DNA of 64,000 nt from Marinobacter sp. es.048 (GTDB taxonomy: Bacteria > Pseudomonadota > Gammaproteobacteria > Pseudomonadales > Oleiphilaceae): assembly GCF_900188435.1 (NCBI RefSeq), contig NZ_FYFA01000001.1, forward strand, positions 186,001 to 250,000, written 5' to 3'. The notes under the pieces were generated by a model. It made no database searches. It had not been told where the DNA came from and saw nothing but the letters and a program-made list of their open reading frames with translations. Made by a program: the position numbers and the translations under genes. How positions within the stretch are numbered: position 1 is the first letter of the stretch; every line of letters starts with the position of its first letter. Of this stretch, positions 51,638 to 60,840 are shown one piece after another.

Positions 51638-53904
51638 CGCTCACCTCCTGCCAGGGCATTGGCGTTTGCGGGCGCGACCGACGGCGATTTCAACTGGCGG
51701 CTCATCAGTAAGGCGATGCTGAGGCCGATTAGCACGCTGAGCAAACCAAGCTCCAGCCAGAACCTCGGATAGATGGCCATGGGCAGTGACCAGCCGAACG
51801 CGATGGGATTGATCCGATGCACCAGTACCCAGGTCAGCCAGACACCAAGCGGCAAGGCCAGCAGGGCAATGGCGCCGGTCAGCGACACTGACAAGCGGAT
51901 CAGTTGGGCGGAAGCTTGCCTTCGTGACAGCCCCCACACCACAAGCAGCCGGAAATACCAGGCACGGGTCGAGAAAAACACCCAGCCCATCATCAGCAGG
52001 GCGATGGCCGCCAGTATCAGGGTCAGGGTGGTCATGGCCCGGGTCAACAGAAAGGTCTGGTCGAAAATGGCAGAAGCGAGCTCTTCAATCGCCCGGTTGT
52101 CCCGGACCGTCAACTCCTCGACCTGCCATACCCGTTTTAATCCGTCGGTCACTACCTCAATGGAGAGATTGCGCGGTGAAACTGACAGGCTCTGGAAGCC
52201 GGTTTCGAACTCCGCAGGAAGAACCGACGGATGAATCAGGATCTCGCCGGCGGGACGGCCGTAGTCCGGATAAATGGCCAGTACCGAAAAGTCGAACGAC
52301 TGACTACCGAAAGTTACCTTCAGGGTCTGGCCGACCTTTAAATCCTCCCGGCGCGCCAGCTGTTCATTTACCATCACGCCCTGGCCCTGTTGCAGGCTCT
52401 GCCAGGGCTGCGGCGCTGACTCAAACAACTCCCAACCGGTCACCAGTGAGCCAACGGGACCGATGGCAAAGACGTCTACCCTGGTATCTCCCTCATCCTC
52501 GCCGTCCGGCAGAGTTGCCCGACCGCGAATGACCCGGTGCCACAGCCCGGAAGCAGAGAGCTCTGGCTGTTCAGCGAGCCAGTCGAGTGCCAGGGCCGCA
52601 TCTGCTGATTCCGGGACTTCGACGTAATAGTCCGCTTCCAGTCTCTGCGCCAGCCATCGGTCAAAGGTGCTCTCAAAGGTCGTCACCAGTGCCTGCACCG
52701 CCAAGACCATCGCCATGGCGAACTGCAGGGCTACCAATGGCAGCGCCAGGCGACGAGCCAGCACTGCAAGCTCCCGATGGCGCCAACGTGCCTGCGGATC
52801 CCTGTCGTGGCAGGACCGCCAGTCTGCGAGCGAGGCAATCAATCTGGGCGCGAGAATACCGGCAGCCACGAATACCATGGCCACGGCAATGAAAAGCCAG
52901 AGCAGATCCGTGACCCAAGCCGACAAGACGAGGCCTGCGATCAGCACCAACAACACCAGGCCGCCGTATCGGCGCTTGCCTCCCAAAAGCCCCCAGGCCA
53001 TTGGCCGGAGGAAATCCGACAGACAAGCCACCAGGACCACGGCCATCATGGTGACAAGGGGCAGCAGCCAGCCTCCGCCTTGGCCTGCGTACAACGGCTG
53101 ATCGAACAGCCCCTCGAGCGCCTGCCCAAAGCCGCTGCCCAGACCAGCGGCCAGCCAGCGGCCAAGCCAGATTCCGGGCACTACACAAACCGCAGCCAGC
53201 AAGAGGATCTCGACAACCAGCAGGCGGTTCACCCTGCCTTGAGGAACGCCAAACCGATGCAACAGGGCAAAGCTGTCGCGACGTTGGGCCAGGCCGAGCA
53301 GGTAAACACTTCGTACCAGCAAAGCGGTAATGAGGAGAACCAGGACCCCCAGGGCATCCAGATTCAGCAGGAAACTGTCACCCAGCTCACCGGTATCCGG
53401 GCCAACGCTGAACGGCACTAGCTGATAACCGGGTGGGAGATCGCCCTTGTTGTGGTCATCGGATACCAGCAACGACAGCTCGCTGCCCTGCTCACGGGCC
53501 AGTTCAGACGCTTCGAGAATATCCACAAAAGGGCGGCCATCCAGCTCACCACCCCAGGGCGCCTCTTGCCCTCCAGGTGCCTGGAAGCAGCCCGCAGCCA
53601 GAGGGTCGACACCCACTAGTCGCCCGCCTTCCGGGGAGGAAACCTCCAGCCAGGGCATAACACACAGTCCCGCTCGACGCAGCTCGACGAAGTCGTCCAC
53701 AGTTACGGCGTTGCCATCTGTGCGAGTCAACTGCTGGCGCTCAGCCACCGCCGACTCGCTCTGGTCAAGACTGGCCCGGGCCTGGCTGGTGAGGTGGTGG
53801 ACACCGGTCCAGAGCATGGTGGCCAGCACAATCATGGCGGCCAGGGCCAGCAGCTGGAGAGGGTGCCGACGGTAGTGGCTGAACAGGGCGGCCAGAAGAG
53901 TCAT
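51634..53904 (-). CDS. ABC transporter permease, FtsX/MacB-like
   Basis: About 756 residues with an N-terminal membrane helix and periplasmic domain, a helix group around 200-380, a second periplasmic domain, and a final helix group around 640-745. This is the doubled FtsX-type topology in which one chain replaces two permeases. Together with the ATPase and the AttH-like lipoprotein it looks like a lipoprotein or substrate export system. The ATG at 53904 begins MTLLAALFSHYRRHPLQLLA; the ribosome binding site is weak. Confidence 0.84.
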   Translation of the reverse strand: MTLLAALFSHYRRHPLQLLALAAMIVLATMLWTGVHHLTSQARASLDQSESAVAERQQLTRTDGNAVTVDDFVELRRAGLCVMPWLEVSSPEGGRLVGVDPLAAGCFQAPGGQEAPWGGELDGRPFVDILEASELAREQGSELSLLVSDDHNKGDLPPGYQLVPFSVGPDTGELGDSFLLNLDALGVLVLLITALLVRSVYLLGLAQRRDSFALLHRFGVPQGRVNRLLVVEILLLAAVCVVPGIWLGRWLAAGLGSGFGQALEGLFDQPLYAGQGGGWLLPLVTMMAVVLVACLSDFLRPMAWGLLGGKRRYGGLVLLVLIAGLVLSAWVTDLLWLFIAVAMVFVAAGILAPRLIASLADWRSCHDRDPQARWRHRELAVLARRLALPLVALQFAMAMVLAVQALVTTFESTFDRWLAQRLEADYYVEVPESADAALALDWLAEQPELSASGLWHRVIRGRATLPDGEDEGDTRVDVFAIGPVGSLVTGWELFESAPQPWQSLQQGQGVMVNEQLARREDLKVGQTLKVTFGSQSFDFSVLAIYPDYGRPAGEILIHPSVLPAEFETGFQSLSVSPRNLSIEVVTDGLKRVWQVEELTVRDNRAIEELASAIFDQTFLLTRAMTTLTLILAAIALLMMGWVFFSTRAWYFRLLVVWGLSRRQASAQLIRLSVSLTGAIALLALPLGVWLTWVLVHRINPIAFGWSLPMAIYPRFWLELGLLSVLIGLSIALLMSRQLKSPSVAPANANALAGGER

Positions 53905-53911
53905 CGCAGGT

Positions 53912-54595
53912 TCAGGTTTCCGGCAGATGGCCAAGATCCAGGTGCTGGCTGCAGCGGCTGGCCAGTTCGGGATCGTGGGTGGCGAGAATCAGACCGCAAC
54001 CGTGATGGGCCTGCAACTCGAAAAGCTGCCCGATCACCGCCTCGGCGGTATGCCGGTCAAGACTGCCAGTTGGTTCGTCGGCAAGAATCAGGGCTGGCTT
54101 CATGGCAAAGACCATGGCGAGGGCGGCACGCTGGCGCTGTCCGCCGGACACCTGATCCGGAAAGCGGTCCGCAAGTTCGCCGATGCCCAGTCGCTCGAGC
54201 CAGTCCTGGCACCCATCCGCGGGTTGACCGGCAAGCCAGGCCCGAAAACGGACATTATCCAGCAGTGACAGCGCCGGCATCAGATTGGCTTCCTGGAAAA
54301 CCACACCGATCTGCTGTCGGCGCAGATCACCCCAGCGCCCTTCAGCCTTGCTCCCGGCTTCCGTTGACCGGGTATCGAACGTCTCGCCAAGCACCTGGAC
54401 CACGCCTGCATCCGGTTTTTCCAGCCCACACAGGATGTTCAGCAGGGTGCTTTTGCCGGAACCCGAGCGGCCTGTCAGCGCCAGCGATTCCCCCGCCTCC
54501 AGTTGCAACGAGAGATCGGTGAACACCGGCACCGGTTCACCGCCACTGCGAAACTGCTTGTTCAGGCCTCGGGCCAGAAGCAAAGAATCCACCAT
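53912..54595 (-). CDS. ABC transporter ATP-binding protein, LolD/MacB-like
   Basis: A 227-residue ATPase with Walker A LTGRSGSGKSTLLN (about 38-51), Q-loop region VVFQEANLMP, signature VSGGQRQRAALAMVF and Walker B ALILADEPTGSLD; the H-loop is in LILATHDPE. It powers the adjacent permease and is the first gene of the three-gene unit. A short hairpin lies between it and the upstream RND gene. Confidence 0.92.
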   Translation of the reverse strand: MVDSLLLARGLNKQFRSGGEPVPVFTDLSLQLEAGESLALTGRSGSGKSTLLNILCGLEKPDAGVVQVLGETFDTRSTEAGSKAEGRWGDLRRQQIGVVFQEANLMPALSLLDNVRFRAWLAGQPADGCQDWLERLGIGELADRFPDQVSGGQRQRAALAMVFAMKPALILADEPTGSLDRHTAEAVIGQLFELQAHHGCGLILATHDPELASRCSQHLDLGHLPET

Positions 54596-54601
54596 AGTTT
54601 T

Positions 54602-54624
54602 CCTGCCTGATTGCTTGAGGCAGG
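54602..54624 (-). repeat. Intergenic hairpin between RND and ABC genes
   Basis: CCTGCCT (54602-54608) and AGGCAGG (54618-54624) are perfect complements with a 9-base loop. It follows the RND gene stop by about 30 bp. No T-run is present in the direction of transcription, so it may be a weak terminator or an mRNA-stability element. Confidence 0.35.
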
Positions 54625-54655
54625 GTATTTGCCCCGGACAACCGGAACAACCCTG

Positions 54656-57600
54656 TCACTCAGATGCGCCGATCGGCTCTGCGTGGGAACCATGTCGCTG
54701 TGCACGCCACTCCCGGAAATGCTCCAGCCAGGACAGCAACGCCGGGACCACCAGCAACACCAGCAGAGTCGAAAGCCCCAGACCAAACGCGATCGAGGTA
54801 GCCATGGGAATCAGGAACTGGGCCTGCAGTGACGTCTCGAACAACAGGGGCAGCAGACCGCCGATGGTCGTCAAAGACGTCAGCATCACCGCCCGAACCC
54901 GCTGCACCGCGGCTTCGTTGAGCGCGTCGGTGATGTCCAACCCTTTTTTCCGCTGCTGGTTATAGAAAGCTACGAGGATAATGGCGTTATTGACCACAAT
55001 CCCGGACAGACCGAACAGACCAAACAGGGAGAGAATGGTGAGCTGCAGCCCCATCAGCCAGTGGCCCAGCAGCGCGCCCACCAGAGCAAAGGGAATAATG
55101 GCCATGACGATCAGCGGCAGGCTCCAGGACGCAAAAACCCAGGCCAGCACCACATACATGAGCGCCAGACCGATAACCAGTCCGGTTTGCATGTCACCAA
55201 GGGTTTCCCTTTGGTCAGCCGCTCGGCCCTCGAAGCTGTAACGCACGTTATAGCGACTGGCGATGTCGGGGAGGGCCTCCGCCTCAAGGCTGGTAAGAAT
55301 CTGGTCGGTGGTGCTGACCCGGGTGTTCAGTCCGGAGGTAACCTCCACCGCCAACCGACCCTCAGCATGTCGCAGGGCCTGGAAGCCCTGGCGGTGATCC
55401 AGATTCATAACCTGGGTCAAGGGCACGAAGCGTCCGTCCGGAACTCGAACCGTGATTCGGGATAGCGTCGACAAGCGCTCCCGTTGATCCTGTGGCAGCT
55501 GTACTCGAACTTCCACTTCATCCCGGCCATCCTGGTAGATCTGGGCAATACGGCCATCAAAAGCTGCCCGGAGCTGGCGCCCGAGATCCGAGGTGGTCAG
55601 CCCCAGCGCCTCACCATAGGCACTGACCTGGTAAATCAGCTGCTCCCGTCCCCAGGGCATGTCGTCTTCCACATCAAGCACTCCTGGCAGCGTCGACAGC
55701 GCCTGACCCAGCTCGTCGGCGGCCTGCTTGAGACGTTCGGCGTTCTCACCGGTCAGCCGCACGTTGACGTCGCGGCCGGGAGGCCCGGCCTGGCGTTCGG
55801 AAATCGTCAGATTATCCAGCCCGGCGGGCGTCTCGAGCCGACTACGCCACTCGGTAATGAATTCGGGATTGCGGACCGAGCGACGGTCGGAAGGCACAAG
55901 TTCGATCATCATCGAACCCAACTCGTCACCACTGCGGGAGCTGCCCTCGGCGCCCTGGGTTGCGCCCCGGGTGGTTACGGCGTGAAGGATGAAGTCGCCA
56001 CCGAGGGCCTCTTCAGTCTCATTGAGCGTCCGCTGCATCTGGGTCAGAAAATTATCCACGGTGCCGCGATCGGTCCCGGCGACAAAGCTCGCGTTGGCAT
56101 AAAACACCGAGGGCTCCGGGGTCGGGAAAAAGTTGAACCCGAGACGACCACCGGCCAGAAGGCCAACGGTAATGAGAGCCAGGGCCAGCGCACTGGCTAC
56201 CGTGGCGCCCCGGTGCTGCAGACTGTAACGAGAGAAGCGCCGGAACCGGCCTTCCCGGAACCGGTCAAAACGCTGTTCAAAGCCCTGCCGGAAACGTTCC
56301 ACCGGGCCCGGTTTTTTCGGCTCCGTCTGCTCCGATTTTTTCTTGCGGCGGGGCACGAAGGCATGGCGCAGGTGCGCTGGCAGAACAATAAAACATTCCA
56401 GCAGTGAGGCGACCAGAACACAGATCATCACCAGTGGTATATCGCCCAGGATATTGCCGATGACTCCGCCCACCACCAACAGGGGCATAAAGGCGGCAAC
56501 GGTGGTCAGCGACGAGGCCAGTACCGGCCAGACCATGCGCTTGGCGGCACCTTCCGAGGCATAAATGGATTCCTCCCCCATCCGGGCATGGGCATCGGCA
56601 TCCTCGCCAACCACAATGGCATCGTCGACAATCACCCCCAGTGCCATGATCAGCGCAAACAGGGAAATCATGTTGATAGAACCACCGATCAGCCAGAGCA
56701 CCGCCATGGCCGCCAGAAACGCTGTCGGAATTCCGATAGCCACCCAGAGGGCGACCCGGCCCGGCAGAAACAGATAAAGCAGGCACACCACCAGTACCAG
56801 CCCGCCCAGACCATTCTTCACCAGCAACGAAATACGATCGTCCAGCAGTTGCCAGGTCTCGTCGTATACCTCCAGTTCCACCGTCGGCGGGAGCACCGGG
56901 CGAGTATCCGCCAGCCAGTTTTCCAGCACCTTGGCCGCTTCCAGCGAATTGCCATTTTCAGATCGCTGTAATTGCAGCTCAACCGCCGGCTTACCGTCAT
57001 TCTCGAGGGTCAGCTGGCTCTCGCGGGCCTCCTGTCGGATGATCGCCACATCACCCAGATTAAGCTGTATCCGCTCACCACTGAGCACCGGAATGTTTTC
57101 AAACTCCTGTGGGCTTCGGCGCTGCTCCACGGCCCGTAGTTCTCGGGTGGCGTCCTGCTGGGCCATCATGCCGGCAGGCAAGTCCCGGGATATTGAGGCC
57201 ACGCGCTCGGCAATCTGCTCCAAAGACAACCCCAGTGTCTCCAGCCGCTCCACCGGCACATCAATACTGATCTGTTGCTCCGGCAAGCCGCGGATCGACA
57301 CCCGGTCTATGCCGCGCTGGAGCAGTTCATCTTCGAACCGGTAGGCCAGCTGACGTAGCTCGCTTCGATCGACATCACCGAACATCAGCAAACGGGCCAC
57401 CGGCTCGTAACGCTCTATCCGGGTTACCTGGGGCTCTTCCGCCTCGGCCGGGAAGTTGGTGAATTCATCCACCTGCTGGCGCACGTCATCCAGCGCCTGG
57501 ATCGGATTGGTGCCCTCCTCGAACTCGAGGGTGATGGACGAGACACTCTGCGCCGATGTGGAAGTCATTTTCTTCAGACCATCCACGCTGCGCAGACGTT

Positions 57601-57817
57601 GCTCAAGCGGGTTGGTGATGCCTTGCTCGACGTCCTCGGCAGACGCCCCGCTCCAGACCACACGGACACTGACCACGTCCAGGGCGAAGGTGGGGAAGAA
57701 TTGGATGTTCATCCGGGTCAGGGCCAGCACGCCACCAAGAAGCATGACCAGCATCACCAGATTGGCAGCTACCCGATGATGAACGAAAAAACCGATGACA
57801 CCCTTTTTCCGCCTCAT
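54656..57817 (-). CDS. RND efflux transporter, HAE1 (AcrB-like) type
   Basis: A 1053-residue inner-membrane pump with twelve expected helices and two large periplasmic loops. The proton-relay Asp pair is visible in MALGVIVDDAIVVGEDAD, and the N-terminus FFVHHRVAANLVMLVMLLGG is typical. It overlaps the adaptor stop by ATGA and would work with it and a TolC-type channel encoded elsewhere. The substrate is unknown. Confidence 0.93.
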   Translation of the reverse strand: MRRKKGVIGFFVHHRVAANLVMLVMLLGGVLALTRMNIQFFPTFALDVVSVRVVWSGASAEDVEQGITNPLEQRLRSVDGLKKMTSTSAQSVSSITLEFEEGTNPIQALDDVRQQVDEFTNFPAEAEEPQVTRIERYEPVARLLMFGDVDRSELRQLAYRFEDELLQRGIDRVSIRGLPEQQISIDVPVERLETLGLSLEQIAERVASISRDLPAGMMAQQDATRELRAVEQRRSPQEFENIPVLSGERIQLNLGDVAIIRQEARESQLTLENDGKPAVELQLQRSENGNSLEAAKVLENWLADTRPVLPPTVELEVYDETWQLLDDRISLLVKNGLGGLVLVVCLLYLFLPGRVALWVAIGIPTAFLAAMAVLWLIGGSINMISLFALIMALGVIVDDAIVVGEDADAHARMGEESIYASEGAAKRMVWPVLASSLTTVAAFMPLLVVGGVIGNILGDIPLVMICVLVASLLECFIVLPAHLRHAFVPRRKKKSEQTEPKKPGPVERFRQGFEQRFDRFREGRFRRFSRYSLQHRGATVASALALALITVGLLAGGRLGFNFFPTPEPSVFYANASFVAGTDRGTVDNFLTQMQRTLNETEEALGGDFILHAVTTRGATQGAEGSSRSGDELGSMMIELVPSDRRSVRNPEFITEWRSRLETPAGLDNLTISERQAGPPGRDVNVRLTGENAERLKQAADELGQALSTLPGVLDVEDDMPWGREQLIYQVSAYGEALGLTTSDLGRQLRAAFDGRIAQIYQDGRDEVEVRVQLPQDQRERLSTLSRITVRVPDGRFVPLTQVMNLDHRQGFQALRHAEGRLAVEVTSGLNTRVSTTDQILTSLEAEALPDIASRYNVRYSFEGRAADQRETLGDMQTGLVIGLALMYVVLAWVFASWSLPLIVMAIIPFALVGALLGHWLMGLQLTILSLFGLFGLSGIVVNNAIILVAFYNQQRKKGLDITDALNEAAVQRVRAVMLTSLTTIGGLLPLLFETSLQAQFLIPMATSIAFGLGLSTLLVLLVVPALLSWLEHFREWRAQRHGSHAEPIGASE

Positions 57818-59052
57818 TGCTCCGCTGCTCCGGAATCAGCGGCGTCCACCTTCAGGCCGGTGATCGCATTAGGCAGATGTGTGGTGATCAGTTGCGCACC
57901 AGACACCAGGGCTTCGCCAGACACCAGAAGACGGCGCTCGCCGTTGCTGCCCCGGGCTTCGCCAATACGCTCGATCCGGGCCCGTTCCATGCGGCCGTCA
58001 GACGACAAAAGGTAAACGCTGTCGGCACCGTAGAGGGCACTGAACGGAATCGACGCGGTATTGCCGCGTGCCGCCCGCTCCAGAATAACGGGCATCAGGC
58101 CACCCGGTCGTATCCCCCGGGCCTCACCTTCCAGCTCAAGAATGGCTTCGGTACCGGATGGGGCGCTGGTGCCGGCGAAACGGGTGAGCCGGAACCGATG
58201 CTGATCACCTTCGCTGGTGGCCGTCAGGGTTTCACCGCGCGCCAATGCATTCAGAAGTTCGGCACGAAACATCTCCGGAACTCGGGCCCTGAGTTCAAGA
58301 CCATCCACGGGATAGAGTGAGAGCAGCGGTTCATTGCGGCTAACCTGGTCACCCTCCGCGACCCGGATGTCGGTGACGATACCATCAAAGGGCGCTAGCA
58401 TTCGGGCCCGTTCGGCATCCCGTCGTGTGCTAAGCAGGTTTGCCTCTGCCTGGGCGAGCCTGGCCTGCAGGCTCTGCACTCGAGCCGGGTGCTCTTCAAT
58501 CGCGCGCTGCCGGGTATTCACTGTCAGCTCTGCCCGGGCAGCGGCATCGGTAGCCGCCTCCAGCGCCTCGCGGGAGGCCAGGTTGCGGCTAACCAGTGAT
58601 CGGGTGCGCTCCAGCTGTCGGCGGGCATTCTCGAGAATCGCCTGCTCGCTGGCCAGCGCGGTCTGGTCGTTCCGGTAACGCACCTGCTCCGACCGGATCT
58701 GGGCTTCCAGGTCGTTTACCTGAGCCTCGGCCTGGGCCAGGGCAGGCTGGATATCGGCATCATCCAGGGCCACCAGAAGCTCGCCTTCACTCACACGCTG
58801 TCCCTCCGTCACCGGCCGGGCACCGATACGGCCGGCCAGGGTAGCCGTCACCGTCAGTTGCTCAGGCGCAAGAACCTCTCCGTAAAGGGGCAAAACCGGC
58901 GTGTGGGTGCCCGGCTCAATCTGCTGAACCTGGACGCGCCAACTACGCTCGGTGGCACTGACTTCTGCAGGCTCCGGGCGGGTCATCTTGAGAATCATGA
59001 AACCGGCGATACCGACGGCGAGAATCAATACGGGAATGAGTCGTTTGGACAT
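57814..59052 (-). CDS. RND efflux periplasmic adaptor (membrane fusion protein)
   Basis: A 412-residue adaptor. An N-terminal membrane anchor or signal (KRLIPVLILAVGIAGFMIL) is followed by a biotinyl-lipoyl-like half (GRIGARPVTEGQRVSEGELL), a long helical hairpin (about 95-195, strongly Gln/Glu/Ala), the second lipoyl half, and beta-barrel and membrane-proximal domains. The ATG at 59052 gives this clean N-terminus; an upstream start adds 43 unrelated residues. Confidence 0.92.
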   Translation of the reverse strand: MSKRLIPVLILAVGIAGFMILKMTRPEPAEVSATERSWRVQVQQIEPGTHTPVLPLYGEVLAPEQLTVTATLAGRIGARPVTEGQRVSEGELLVALDDADIQPALAQAEAQVNDLEAQIRSEQVRYRNDQTALASEQAILENARRQLERTRSLVSRNLASREALEAATDAAARAELTVNTRQRAIEEHPARVQSLQARLAQAEANLLSTRRDAERARMLAPFDGIVTDIRVAEGDQVSRNEPLLSLYPVDGLELRARVPEMFRAELLNALARGETLTATSEGDQHRFRLTRFAGTSAPSGTEAILELEGEARGIRPGGLMPVILERAARGNTASIPFSALYGADSVYLLSSDGRMERARIERIGEARGSNGERRLLVSGEALVSGAQLITTHLPNAITGLKVDAADSGAAEQ

Positions 59053-59205
59053 TACGTGCTGGCCAGCTAAGGTAAAAAAAGCCCTTTGGGCTGTTAGGTT
59101 CAGACTACTATACAATGGGGACTCGTTTTCGGATCGGAGAAGCTTGGGTCCTGCGTCAATTTTACGCGGCGCATCCTCCATTCATGGCACCGGAGAGCAT
59201 CCATC

Positions 59206-59655
59206 TTGGCAGTAGAAAATCATGTCAATCTCTTCAACGCAACGCTGATTAATGGGTTGATCGTTGCCATCGTGGTACTGATCCACCACGAAGTGCTCAT
59301 TAATTTGAGCGGACTTCTGTCGAAAATGAGGCAGAGTCATCGCTTCCGGCTGGTTTCTGCCGTGTTCGGCGTTCTCGCAGCCCACACCCTGCAAGTCTGG
59401 ATCTTTGCCGGTGCTTTTTACCTTATGCACCATGCCGAGGGCTGGGGCGAACTTGGCGGCAATTTCAGCGGAAGCATGCTCGATTGTGTCTACTTTTCCT
59501 TCACCACGTTTACTACCGTCGGCTACGGGGATGTCGAACCCTTTGGAGTCCTGCGTTTCCTCACCGGCATAGAAGCACTTTCCGGGCTGGTTCTGATCAC
59601 CTGGAGTGCCTCCTTCCTGTTCGTGGAAATGCAGCGATACTGGCCAACTCGCTAG
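59206..59655 (+). CDS. Two-transmembrane potassium-channel-like protein
   Basis: A 149-residue membrane protein with helices at about 10-30 and 45-72, a pore region carrying the selectivity filter TTVGYGD (about 105-111), and a last helix around 120-140. This is the ion-channel (Ion_trans_2) pattern; no RCK or cyclic nucleotide domain is attached. The start is a TTG at 59206 with GGAG ten bases upstream. It is divergent from the adaptor gene. Confidence 0.84.
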   Translation: MAVENHVNLFNATLINGLIVAIVVLIHHEVLINLSGLLSKMRQSHRFRLVSAVFGVLAAHTLQVWIFAGAFYLMHHAEGWGELGGNFSGSMLDCVYFSFTTFTTVGYGDVEPFGVLRFLTGIEALSGLVLITWSASFLFVEMQRYWPTR

Positions 59656-59774
59656 ACTTTAGTCGAACATCGACAGCTACTCCGCATTAATTCTGATCTA
59701 ATACCGAGGACTTGCAGCATGTGCATTTTCTTTGTACATACCGCTTCAGCGCTCCGGATGCCCAGACCAGACCC

Positions 59775-60830
59775 ATGGAAAGCTATAGGGAATCACAGAA
59801 GCACCTCGCCCGTCCTTACCGCAAAGCGGTACTGAAGACGCTGCTGATTTTTACCGCCATCAGCGGCCTGCTGTTTTTTACTCTCAATGTCCAGCGACAG
59901 AACTATCCCCTGGCCTTTGCCGAGCTTGGCATGGCGTGCTACTCGTTTTTCATTCTCTGGGCGGTTGGTAACACACGACATCTGGAACGCTGGATTCTCG
60001 CCTTTATTCTGCCTTTCTGCATCACCATGATGTTCGCACTCACATCACCCCGGGCAACCACCACAGTCTTCGCCTGGGTACTGTTGATTCCCATCCTTTC
60101 CCACCTCCTGATGGGCCGGCGCCTGGGCCTGCTGGTATCTGCCATGTTCATGGGCACGGCAGCCGTGATTTTCTTTTTCAAATATAACGATGCGCCGGAC
60201 ATGATGCAGCCCCTGCCGATTGCCAATATGGGGCTGATGTCACTGACCATTCTCGCGTTCTCGCACATTTATGAGATCACCCGCGAACAGTCCGAATCCC
60301 GTCTGTTGAAAATGGCCCAGACCGATGCCCTTACCGGCCTTGCCAACCGGGCGCGCCTGAGCGACGTGTTCGAACAGGAGCGCAAACGCAGCCTCCGCAA
60401 TGGAACTCCGCTTTCCATGCTGGTGCTGGACCTCGACCACTTCAAACAGGTCAATGATCAGCACGGCCATGAGGCCGGCGATCTTGCGCTCAGGCATGTG
60501 GCCAGCACTCTGCGGGCTTCCCTGAGAGCGACCGATCTGGCCACCCGACTGGGTGGCGAGGAGTTCGCGTTGCTGCTTACCAACACCACTGCAGACCAGG
60601 CACACAGGGTCGCCGACAAGATCAGGCATGCCATTGAAGCAAACCCCGTCCCGTATCAGGACCAAGCCATCCGGCTCACCATCAGCGGCGGAGTCGCACA
60701 GTTTGGGCCGGACGGCGCCGATCTGCGCAGCCTGATCGGCCGGGCCGACCAGTACCTCTATCACGCCAAGGATTCGGGACGTAACCGGATCATCAGTTCC
60801 GACAGCACCCTGGCTAACTGCCAGGCGTAA
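59775..60830 (+). CDS. Membrane-bound diguanylate cyclase (GGDEF)
   Basis: About 351 residues: six or so membrane segments in the first 180 residues (a 7TM-like sensor without a known ligand) and a C-terminal GGDEF domain with DALTGLANRARL, LDLDHFKQVNDQHGHEAGD and the intact signature RLGGEEFALLL. It should synthesise c-di-GMP at the membrane. The ATG at 59775 (MESYRESQ) gives the most natural N-terminus but has no clear ribosome binding site. A GTG at 59721 has GAGGA ten bases upstream and is a real alternative. Confidence 0.87.
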   Translation: MESYRESQKHLARPYRKAVLKTLLIFTAISGLLFFTLNVQRQNYPLAFAELGMACYSFFILWAVGNTRHLERWILAFILPFCITMMFALTSPRATTTVFAWVLLIPILSHLLMGRRLGLLVSAMFMGTAAVIFFFKYNDAPDMMQPLPIANMGLMSLTILAFSHIYEITREQSESRLLKMAQTDALTGLANRARLSDVFEQERKRSLRNGTPLSMLVLDLDHFKQVNDQHGHEAGDLALRHVASTLRASLRATDLATRLGGEEFALLLTNTTADQAHRVADKIRHAIEANPVPYQDQAIRLTISGGVAQFGPDGADLRSLIGRADQYLYHAKDSGRNRIISSDSTLANCQA

Positions 60831-60840
60831 TCTCCTGCGC

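Noticed and set aside
59086..59114. Sigma-70 promoter TTGGGC-N17-TATACA before the potassium-channel-like gene
   Set aside because: Spacing is ideal but both hexamers match the consensus poorly, so it was not listed as a feature.
59719..59835. Independent small protein of 38 residues
   Set aside because: It has a good ribosome binding site but no recognisable motif and overlaps the cyclase frame; kept only as a regulatory possibility in the findings.
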